The notes below the pieces were generated by a model. The model made no database searches. It worked only from the letters and a program-made list of their open reading frames with translations, and had not been told where the DNA came from. From the NCBI GenBank assembly GCA_000955785.1, contig JYOD01000041.1, positions 55,021 to 119,020 of the forward strand: a DNA stretch of 64,000 nt. The letters run 5' to 3'. Within the stretch, counting starts at the first letter, position 1, and each line of letters starts with the position of its first letter. This DNA comes from Burkholderiaceae bacterium 16 (GTDB lineage: Bacteria; Pseudomonadota; Gammaproteobacteria; Burkholderiales; Burkholderiaceae). Below, piece after piece: positions 57,712 to 64,000 of this stretch. Position numbers and translations under genes: made by a program.

Positions 57712-58326
57712 TCATGCCGTGCTGGCCGCGACGGGCAGCGGCGGCAGGCCGAGCAGGCTCAGCGCCGGACTGACGGCGCCCGTGAGCAGCGCGCGTTCCG
57801 GCCTGACCCGGGCGAGCACTCGCACCCCCAGCAGGACCGCCAGCAGGTGCGCGCCCGCGTCCGCTGCCGGGAGGACCTTCGGCACCTCGCCGCTTGCCTG
57901 CCCCGCCTCCATGCAGCGCTGGAAGAAAGCCTGGATCTGGGCAAGCTCGCCGGCGATGCCCTGGCGGCATGCCTCGTCGCCGGGCGTCGACTCCACCGCA
58001 GCATTGACCAGCATGCAGCCGCGGTGCCGCGCGTCCGCAACGGAACGATCGACAATCTCGCCGAAGAAAGCCGCGATGGCATGGCCGGGCGTTTGCGACG
58101 ATTCCAGCCGCGCAATCCGCTCGTGCAGCGTGCGCTCCAGGTAATGCTCCAGCGCGCGCAGGAACAGCCCGCGCTTGTCACCGAAGGCGTTGTAGAGGCT
58201 GGGCTGCGTCAAACCCGTGCACTTGACGAGATCGCGCGTGGAGGTGGCTTCGAAACCGTTCGCCCAGAAGGCATCTCCGGCTGCTTCCAGCACCTGTTGT
58301 TCGTCGAATTCGCGGGGTCGTGCCAT
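57712..58326 (-). CDS. TetR-family transcriptional regulator
   Basis: 204 residues from the start MARPREFDEQQVLE at 58326. The HTH (~10-55) reads FWANGFEATSTRDLVKCTGL, then SLYNAFGDKRGLF. The C-terminal TetR_C-like domain includes GCMLVNAAVES, with one Cys, that could sense electrophiles by modification (inference). It is the first gene of the TetR-MFS-OYE unit, and a long inverted repeat lies 42-94 bp upstream of its start, consistent with autorepression. Confidence 0.92.
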   Translation of the reverse strand: MARPREFDEQQVLEAAGDAFWANGFEATSTRDLVKCTGLTQPSLYNAFGDKRGLFLRALEHYLERTLHERIARLESSQTPGHAIAAFFGEIVDRSVADARHRGCMLVNAAVESTPGDEACRQGIAGELAQIQAFFQRCMEAGQASGEVPKVLPAADAGAHLLAVLLGVRVLARVRPERALLTGAVSPALSLLGLPPLPVAASTA

Positions 58327-58367
58327 GGTTGCTCCGGCTTGACTGACTAGGTGGAACTGGATGAATA

Positions 58368-58420
58368 CGTTTTGTATCACACGATATAGAAAGCGATTAT
58401 ATATCGATCGATACAAAACG
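58368..58420. promoter_or_regulatory. Long inverted repeat and inner palindrome at the TetR promoter
   Basis: CGTTTTGTATC (58368-58378) and GATACAAAACG (58410-58420) are perfect 11-base inverted arms 31 bases apart. A second perfect palindrome, TATCGATCGATA, lies at 58402-58413 and overlaps the right arm. The interval is AT-rich. The most likely reading is a pair of TetR half-operators flanking the promoter. Confidence 0.7.
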
Positions 58421-58888
58421 CAAGTAAAGGGAATGACCGTGAGAGGGCCAGGGGAATGTTCATCAAATGATCAAGATGAAATGCGGCCAGACAGCGGCAT
58501 CGGCACATGTGCGAAGCCGTGGCAGGCTATTGCGCCGTGAAAGCCACCCGGACGGGCATAGGATGTCGAGACAGACAGCGAACCGCCGCTGCGCGCGCAG
58601 CGCCGCAGCTTCAGCCATCGTGAGATCTACGTGGACAACGGGAAGGTGATGCAGGGATGCCTGGAACACCAACTGAGCGCACTTCGGCTGATGGGCGGCT
58701 AGATGAAGTTTTGGCGGCAGCGCCGGTGCGACGGCAAGCCATTACCCCGGCGGCGTGCCCACCCGGCACATCCGGCGTCCGGTGCGCGGGGTGGGCAAGC
58801 AATCAACGGCGTGACGTGTTGAAGCGCCCGCGGCGGCTGGCTGATCACCCCTGTCCGCAACGCAGGCAGCCGCGGATCGGGCGCCGGT
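58421..58888. other. 468-bp stretch without a clear gene
   Basis: No convincing full gene. A rightward frame from 58562 to the stop at 58702 encodes a coding-looking 46-residue fragment including SFSHREIYVDNGKVMQGCLE and LSALRLMGG, but it has no start codon or ribosome site that I can support, and I recognise no family. It could be the 3' end of a deleted gene. Confidence 0.4.
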
Positions 58889-59887
58889 TCAGCCCAGGCT
58901 GGCGGCCGCCACTTGTGGCGTGGCCTGACCGCCGGTGACCCGGTCGATCGCGGCGAGCACCTCATCGACCTCGGGCACCACGCCGCGGGCGCCCACGGAG
59001 ACAGACTGCCCCGGCGTGTCGATCCCGAAATGCTGGCTGTCGGTCACCGTGAACAGCATCACCGACGGCTTGCCCAGCGCATCGGCCAGGTGGACGAAGC
59101 CGGTGTCGGTGCCGACCACCAGCGCGGCGGCGTCCACCCGTTGCGCGCATTCGGTAATGGTCATGCGCGGCAACACCTCGGCGCCGGGAATCTCGGCAGC
59201 AAGCGCCTCCGATTGCTCGCGCTCGGCGGGCGAGCCCCAGGGCAACTGGATCTTGTAGCCACGTCCGGCCAGCGTCCTGCCGACCGAGATCCACCGCTGC
59301 GAGGGCCATTTCTTGGCCTCGACCGAGGTAGCGTGGAAGAGCATGGCGCGCGGCACGCCGTCGGCATTGAGCGGTGCGGCGGGCGCAGGCACGCGCAGTG
59401 CGTAATGTTCGACGGGATCCAGTGCGTAGCCAAGCGCGTTGGCGACCACCATGCGCATCTTGTGGCGCGCGGTGGCGTCTCCGTGCGGCCCGAAGATCTG
59501 CGTATAGGCGAACACGGCACGCGCCTCGCCCAGATACTCGGCGGCGTAGCCCAGGCGCCGGCTCGAGCGCGCCAGCCAGGCCACGATGGCGCTTTTATAC
59601 ACGCCGTGCACATCCACCACCACATCGTACTTTTCGCGGCGCAATGCCCACAGCGCCCCGAAGATGGCACGCAGGTCGGCCCAGCTACGGGACTTCTTGA
59701 AGCCACGCAGCGGCGGCGCGATCACGCGGTCGACGCCCACGGCCCAGCGGGGAATATCGGCGCAGGAAGCATCGGCCACCCAGTCGATCTTGGCCTCGGG
59801 ATAAGCGCGGCGCAGGTCGGACACCAATGGCAAGGTGTGCACCATATCGCCAAGCGAGGTGATCTTGATGAGGAGGATGCGTTTCAT
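58889..59887 (-). CDS. waaC: Lipopolysaccharide heptosyltransferase I
   Basis: GT9-family enzyme that adds the first heptose to Kdo2-lipid A. The start MKRILLIKITSLGDMVHTLP at 59887 is the conserved WaaC N-terminus, giving 332 residues. Later motifs include VDWVADASC-type segments, VVDVHGVYKSAIVAWLAR, LFHATSVEAKKWP and VVGTDTGFVHLADALGKPS, the donor-binding region. It is transcribed leftward with no close partner in this window. Confidence 0.93.
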   Translation of the reverse strand: MKRILLIKITSLGDMVHTLPLVSDLRRAYPEAKIDWVADASCADIPRWAVGVDRVIAPPLRGFKKSRSWADLRAIFGALWALRREKYDVVVDVHGVYKSAIVAWLARSSRRLGYAAEYLGEARAVFAYTQIFGPHGDATARHKMRMVVANALGYALDPVEHYALRVPAPAAPLNADGVPRAMLFHATSVEAKKWPSQRWISVGRTLAGRGYKIQLPWGSPAEREQSEALAAEIPGAEVLPRMTITECAQRVDAAALVVGTDTGFVHLADALGKPSVMLFTVTDSQHFGIDTPGQSVSVGARGVVPEVDEVLAAIDRVTGGQATPQVAAASLG

Positions 59888-60208
59888 GGATATGGCGGGG
59901 GTCGGGTTGCGGACAAGCTTCGCCGGCTTGCGGCGAGGCCGTAGTATGCACCAGGGCCATAGCCCGCGCACGCATTACGCAACGTATGTCAGCCTGCGAT
60001 GGGGTCCGCGCGGCACTCGCCACGCGCCCGCGCCATGCCATCTTTTCCTTCGACTTCCGCTAAAACGCACCCCGGTCCGGGATATGTGGCCAGCGAAGGA
60101 TCCGCCACGCAATCAGCGCTGACTTGTGTGCTGCGTAGCGGCTTGCCGGCCGTCACTCTTGCGCTGAACCGGGCTCCGCGTCGGCGCATGCGCAGCCCGC
60201 CCCGCCAC
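59888..60208. other. 321-bp intergenic stretch
   Basis: Between the waaC start and the isochorismatase stop I find no gene, strong hairpin with T-run or clear promoter consensus. It presumably holds the waaC promoter. Confidence 0.6.
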
Positions 60209-60811
60209 TCAGCGCCAGGCGGCTGCGCTGGCCACCACCGTGGCAAAGCGGTCATGCAGGGCGGCCAGCGAGCCGCGGTGCACTTCCGCCGCCGCGAGGG
60301 GCGCTCCGCCCAGCGGGTCCGGCAGGTCCCGCGTGGCGCAGGCCGAGGCCACCACGGTGCTGCGATAACCATGATCGAGTGCGGACCGCACCGTTGCGCT
60401 CACGCACATATGGGTCTGGAAACCCGCCACGATCAGCTCCTTGCGGCCAAGTCTTTCCAACAACGCCGCCAGGGTCGTACCGGCAAAACTATTGGGCAGG
60501 CCCTTGACCACAGTATGTTCACCGGCCTGCGGTTCCAGCCCCGCGACGATGGCCGCGTAGGGCCCTTCCGGATCGAAGGCACCGCCGCCGGCCCGGCCGT
60601 GGTGCACCACGTGCACCACCGGGCTGCCGTGGCGGCGCGCCAGCGCCAGCAGTTCGCCGCAGGCCGCGATGGCCGCTGGCATGCCCGTCAGCGGCAGCTT
60701 GCCGTCCACGTATTCGCGCTGGTGGTCGATCAAGACGAGGGTAGCTGCTTCCCAGGCCGAAGGAGCGCGGCTGGCGCCGGCGAGGTCTAGCAAGGTGAAG
60801 GGTGCGGCCAT
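60209..60811 (-). CDS. Isochorismatase-family cysteine hydrolase
   Basis: 200 residues. The catalytic triad of the family is visible: D29 (LVLIDHQREY), K103 (VVKGLPNSF) and C136 (FQTHMCVSATVR). This fits isochorismatase-like amidases such as nicotinamidase-type hydrolases; substrate unknown. The start MAAPFTLLDLAG at 60811 is followed by the normal fold. It is divergent from a truncated LysR gene, an arrangement usual for a LysR regulator and its target. Confidence 0.88.
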   Translation of the reverse strand: MAAPFTLLDLAGASRAPSAWEAATLVLIDHQREYVDGKLPLTGMPAAIAACGELLALARRHGSPVVHVVHHGRAGGGAFDPEGPYAAIVAGLEPQAGEHTVVKGLPNSFAGTTLAALLERLGRKELIVAGFQTHMCVSATVRSALDHGYRSTVVASACATRDLPDPLGGAPLAAAEVHRGSLAALHDRFATVVASAAAWR

Positions 60812-60956
60812 CGTGATTCCTTTCGAAGTCGGTGTATGAGCCGGTACTGAACGGGTATTGATCGGGTACAGGCAGGCGCCACGGTGGCGGCATCCATGCA
60901 AGCGATGATAAGCCGCGCTATCCTGTTCGCCAATTCTCAATTGCCTCACAACCATT

Positions 60957-61265
60957 GTGCAAAAACGCTCACTGCACTGGGATGACCTGCTGACCCTGTC
61001 CACGCTGATCCGGACTGGCAACTATTCGGCCTGCGCCCGCGAGCTGGAGGTCACGCACGCCACCGCTATCCGCCGCATCCGCCGGCTTGAGACCGCGCTC
61101 GGCAAGCCCGTGGCAACGCGCACCGACGGCGCCTTCGCGCTGGTGCGCGAGGTGCCAGAGGTGTTGCGGGAGATCTGGCTGGCCTATCCGCAGGAATTTC
61201 GCGGCGCTTCACGGTTCCGGCCGGTCATCGACTGGCTGGCCGGCGAATTGCGGCAATGCCCTTGA
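60957..61265 (+). pseudogene. LysR-type regulator reduced by internal deletion
   Basis: The 102-residue frame from GTG 60957 begins with a good LysR winged helix: LHWDDLLTLSTLIRTGNYSA, then THATAIRRIRRLETALG. After about residue 65 it jumps to what is normally the extreme C-terminus of the family: VLREIWLAYPQEFRGASRF, then RPVIDWLAGEL. The ~200-residue effector domain is absent although the frame stays open. It may be inert, or a DNA-binding-only protein acting on the divergent hydrolase gene. Confidence 0.7.
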
Positions 61266-61450
61266 ACCTTGCAACACGGACGTTGGCCGACGCCGCCGGT
61301 GACGGCGGAATCCGTTGAAAGCGCGGGGGCAGGCAGTATAGTTGGCTAAGGCACGCCGGCCCGCGCCGTGGCGCGGGTAGCGCGCTCATTGCGATCATTG
61401 GCCAGCCGGCTTGCCGCCCTCGACAACCCGGCCGCACCGGGAGCACCACC

Positions 61451-62818
61451 ATGGACCGGGACTCACCGGCAAAGCTGGATGCAGGCGCGCTCGGGCTGGG
61501 CGAATCCGTGGTGATGGGCGTGGCGGGCACGGCACCCGCCTTCAGCCTAACGGCAACCACGGCCACCCTGGTCGCCACGGTGGGGGTCTTGGCGCCGGCC
61601 AGCTTGCTGTACTGCGGGCTGATCATGTTCGGCGTGACGCTGTCCTACCAGCAACTGAACAGGCTGCATCCCAACGCCGGCGCCTGCTATACCTGGGTGT
61701 CCGAGATATTTCATCCTGTGCTGGGTTTCTTCGCGGGCTGGACGCTGCTGGTGGCCTCAGCGGTATTCATGGTATCGGGCACCATTCCCGCCGCGACCGC
61801 CACCTTGCTGCTGTTCGATCCGGCGCTGGCCGAACGCCCGCCCGTGGTCACGCTGGTCGCAGCGGGCTGGCTGCTGGCGGTAAGCGCCGTCGTGATCAAG
61901 GGCATCAAGCTGACCAGCTATACCCAGGTGGCGATGACGCTGGTCGAGGTGGGCGTGCTGGCGGCAATCGTGCTCGCAGCCCTGCTACGGGCGCCGTTGC
62001 CGCTTGCGCATCCGCTCTCGCTGTCATGGTTATCACCAGCCGGCTTTACGCCGGAACTGTTTGCCAATGGCGCGCTGGTGGCGCTGTTCTTCTTCTGGGG
62101 CTGGGACGTGACGGCCAACCTGACAGAGGAAACGCGCGATCCGGAGCATGCGCCCGGACACGGGGCCGTGCTTTCCATGCTCATCGTCCTTGCGCTGTTC
62201 CTGGCCTTCGTCGTCGCCAGCCTGGCAGTGCTGAGCGACGAGGACATCCGCCGTGCCGGCACCAATACTGTGTTCGCCCTCGCCGCCCGGCTCTTTCCGC
62301 GCCCGTGGGACTACCTGGCCGTACTGGCCGTCATGCTCAGCACCGTGGGTACGCTGGAAACCTCGATCCTGCAGTTCACCCGCACCCTTTACGCCAAAGG
62401 CCGCGATGGCTTGCTGCACCCGCGCTATGCCGCATTGCATCGCACCTGGCGCACGCCGTGGGTGGCGACAACCGCGATTGCATCGTTCGGCTTGCTGTTG
62501 CTGGCCCTGTCCGCGGGCTTCAGCAGCGTGGGCCAGATCATCCAGGACTCGGTCAACGCCATCGGCTTCCAGGTGGCGTTCTATTACGGACTGGCAGGAT
62601 TCGCCTGCGCCTGGTACTCCCTGCGCCATGCCGCCCGCACGCCGGCCAGGCTGTTGTTGCGGGTGCTCTGGCCGGCTGGCAGCGCGGCGTTCCTGTGGTT
62701 TATCGCGCTTTACAGCATCCCGAGTTTCGACCTGGCCACGCGCGTGGTCGCCCTGGGCGGCATCGCCGCCGGCGCCGTGCCGCTCTGGCTGAACCGGCGG
62801 CGCCAACTGGCCGCTTAG
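61451..62818 (+). CDS. APC-superfamily amino acid permease
   Basis: 455 residues with about 12 membrane segments. The opening GLGESVVMGVAGTAPAFSLT matches the first unwound helix of APC transporters, followed by YQQLNRLHPNAGACYTWVS, a typical amphipathic stretch, and FFFWGWDVTANLTEETRDPE in helix 6. Substrate is unknown; an amino acid or amine is likely. It converges with the TetR gene, and the two stop codons overlap. Confidence 0.9.
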   Translation: MDRDSPAKLDAGALGLGESVVMGVAGTAPAFSLTATTATLVATVGVLAPASLLYCGLIMFGVTLSYQQLNRLHPNAGACYTWVSEIFHPVLGFFAGWTLLVASAVFMVSGTIPAATATLLLFDPALAERPPVVTLVAAGWLLAVSAVVIKGIKLTSYTQVAMTLVEVGVLAAIVLAALLRAPLPLAHPLSLSWLSPAGFTPELFANGALVALFFFWGWDVTANLTEETRDPEHAPGHGAVLSMLIVLALFLAFVVASLAVLSDEDIRRAGTNTVFALAARLFPRPWDYLAVLAVMLSTVGTLETSILQFTRTLYAKGRDGLLHPRYAALHRTWRTPWVATTAIASFGLLLLALSAGFSSVGQIIQDSVNAIGFQVAFYYGLAGFACAWYSLRHAARTPARLLLRVLWPAGSAAFLWFIALYSIPSFDLATRVVALGGIAAGAVPLWLNRRRQLAA

Positions 62819-63393
62819 GCAGCGACAGACGCCATCAGCAGATCCGACGCGGCTTCGATACGCTGGGGGGCGCCGAACAGGCGCGCCACCACCAGCCCGT
62901 TCTGCAGGGCGCCGAAGACCGCTTGCGCCATCGACTGAGGAGGCAATGGCATGGCATGGCTCTGCGTACCCCGCCCGTTCCGCGGCACGCTTTCGAGCAA
63001 GCGGGTGAGCCAGCCTTCATTCAGCCGATAGAAATCCTTGAGGATGCGATGCACCGCCTCGGGCAGCAGCAAGGCTTCCGTGGAAAGCATGCCCACCAGG
63101 CAGATCGCGTCACCGCCCGCCGTAGCGTGCCAGGGCTTCAGATACACGCGAGCCTGCTCGGCCACGGGCAGGCTGGTGTCGATGTCGCGCACATAGCTGG
63201 AGTTGCGTGCGCTGTATTCCGTCACCGCCGCCGTCAGCAGGTCCTCTTTGGAGGGGAAGTAGTAGTGGATGCTGGAGGTCTTGACCCCTACCCGCTCGGC
63301 GAGGTCCCGATAGCTGAAGCCATTGAAGCCCCGCTGCCGCACCAGCACCAGGGTGTGCTCAAGCAGTTGTTCGCGTACGGATTGGGTTGTCAT
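62815..63393 (-). CDS. TetR-family transcriptional regulator
   Basis: 192 residues from the start MTTQSVREQLLEHT at 63393. The HTH reads GFNGFSYRDLAERVGVKTSS, then IHYYFPSKEDLL. The C-terminal domain resembles the AcuR/NemR-like TetR_C group, with ICLVGMLSTEALLLPEAV. Its end overlaps the permease gene tail to tail, so it does not obviously regulate it; its target is unknown. Confidence 0.92.
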   Translation of the reverse strand: MTTQSVREQLLEHTLVLVRQRGFNGFSYRDLAERVGVKTSSIHYYFPSKEDLLTAAVTEYSARNSSYVRDIDTSLPVAEQARVYLKPWHATAGGDAICLVGMLSTEALLLPEAVHRILKDFYRLNEGWLTRLLESVPRNGRGTQSHAMPLPPQSMAQAVFGALQNGLVVARLFGAPQRIEAASDLLMASVAA

Positions 63394-63473
63394 ATGGCAT
63401 GCATCCACCTTTCGGCGGACCCTCGGAAAACGGTGGCGGTGCCCTTGCCGGAGGTTGTTCCCGGCATCAATGG

Positions 63474-63495
63474 CAAAAAGCCGGTGCTACCGGCT
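63474..63495 (-). terminator. Intrinsic terminator after the repeat-protein gene
   Basis: Leftward strand AGCCGGT-AGC-ACCGGCT followed by TTTTG, 60 bases beyond the stop of the gene to the right. Confidence 0.8.
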
Positions 63496-63554
63496 CTTTG
63501 CATACACCACCACACTCATTGGCTGACAGGTTGATTCACTTCACGACATCGCGT

Positions 63555-64000
63555 TCAGGCGTTGGCGCCTTCGGTGAATACATCGAACTTACCGGTACGG
63601 GCGCCATCCGTGTAGGCATCGACGCTACGGGCCGGAGAAGCCGACACGCCGGTGCGGTCCAGGCCAGCGACGATGCGAGCGCCGTCCGTGTACGGGTCCG
63701 CCTTGCCGACAACACGCGCACCGTCGGTGTAGGCATCGACGCTGCGAGCCGGGGAAGCCGACACGCCGGTACGGTCCAGGCCGGCGACGATGCGGGCGCC
63801 GTCCGTGTACGGGTCAGCCTTGCCTACACGGGCACCTTCGGTGAACGGGTCGAACTTGCCGCTACGGGCGCCATCGGTATAGCCATCCACGCTGCGAGCC
63901 GGGGAAGCCGACACACCGGTGCGGTCCAGGCCGGCGACGATGCGGGCGCCGTCGGTGTACGGGTCAGCCTTGCCGACACGGGCACCTTCGGTGAACGGGT
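63555..64000 (-). CDS. Repeat protein with YTDGAR/FTEGAR motifs, partial at window edge
   Basis: The 3' end of a gene whose start lies beyond the right edge. The visible ~148 codons are almost entirely repeats of short modules ending YTDGAR or FTEGAR (seven in the last ~119 residues), separated by VGKADP, RIVAGLDRTG and VSASPARSVDAY blocks. The larger DNA period is irregular, 117 and 150 bases between successive copies of one block. Related short secreted repeat proteins occur in Cupriavidus and Ralstonia under uninformative names. No function is known to me. The signal peptide cannot be checked because the N-terminus is missing. Confidence 0.75.
   Translation of the reverse strand, partial: PFTEGARVGKADPYTDGARIVAGLDRTGVSASPARSVDGYTDGARSGKFDPFTEGARVGKADPYTDGARIVAGLDRTGVSASPARSVDAYTDGARVVGKADPYTDGARIVAGLDRTGVSASPARSVDAYTDGARTGKFDVFTEGANA

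Noticed and set aside
57505..58350. Rightward open frame opposite the TetR gene
   Set aside because: The leftward strand has a clear TetR helix-turn-helix and start; the rightward frame shows no motif.

Overview
The window is a GC-rich stretch with the gene content and order of a betaproteobacterium of the Burkholderiales. The closest fit is the genus Cupriavidus (or a Ralstonia relative), judged from the pst-pho block, the carA-exporter-carB-greA run, the mltD-gloB-methyltransferase-rnhA-dnaQ block, TctC/Bug solute-binding proteins and the style of the aromatic-degradation genes. Species cannot be fixed from sequence reading alone. No rRNA, CRISPR array, phage or intact insertion sequence was seen; one tRNA (Val, CAC) is present.

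Positions 1-20400 are mostly core genome read leftward. After a decayed LysR remnant come phoR, phoB, phoU, pstB, pstA, pstC and pstS. These encode phosphate sensing and high-affinity uptake, and two tandem Pho boxes lie in front of pstS. Then follow glmM (cell-wall precursor), folP (folate), ftsH (membrane protease), rlmE (rRNA methylation), the divergent yhbY (ribosome assembly), a small membrane protein, greA, and carB-exporter-carA (carbamoyl phosphate), which has a strong sigma70 promoter.

Positions 20444-28382 hold a seven-gene leftward operon for CoA-dependent aerobic breakdown of an aromatic acid. The genes encode an aryl-CoA ligase, a two-domain flavin monooxygenase/old-yellow-enzyme fusion of the 2-aminobenzoyl-CoA monooxygenase/reductase type, an SDR, an enoyl-CoA hydratase, an acyl-CoA dehydrogenase, a thioesterase and a Rid-family protein that lacks the catalytic arginine. 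A propionyl-CoA synthetase (prpE) follows. Then comes the conserved mltD / gloB / methyltransferase / rnhA / dnaQ block and tRNA-Val, after which there are a small lipoprotein and an unrecognised protein.

Positions 37379-55160 form the most interesting region: a catabolic island of about 18 kb bracketed and interrupted by two nearly identical IclR regulators. Its leftward operon runs: small HTH-like protein, Rieske oxygenase, SDR, cupin, IclR, SDR, ThDP enzyme, aspartate dehydrogenase, aldehyde dehydrogenase, extradiol-type VOC dioxygenase, ferredoxin-type reductase, MFS importer. An alpha/beta hydrolase (leftward) and a porin plus TctC binding protein (rightward) complete it. Copies of one palindrome, GTTTCATATATAAAAC-like, sit in front of the small-protein operon, the hydrolase and the porin, with a degenerate copy in front of the first IclR gene. 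I infer one regulon for import, ring hydroxylation, ring cleavage and downstream processing of an aromatic compound, perhaps nitrogen-containing. I cannot name the substrate, and I do not recognise this combination as a characterised pathway.

Positions 55231-64000 carry a TetR-MFS-old yellow enzyme operon with a long inverted repeat at its promoter, a heptosyltransferase I gene (waaC), a cysteine hydrolase, a LysR gene reduced by internal deletion to 102 residues, an amino-acid-permease-like transporter convergent with a TetR gene, and the 3' part of a gene for a protein built from repeated YTDGAR/FTEGAR motifs that runs off the right edge.
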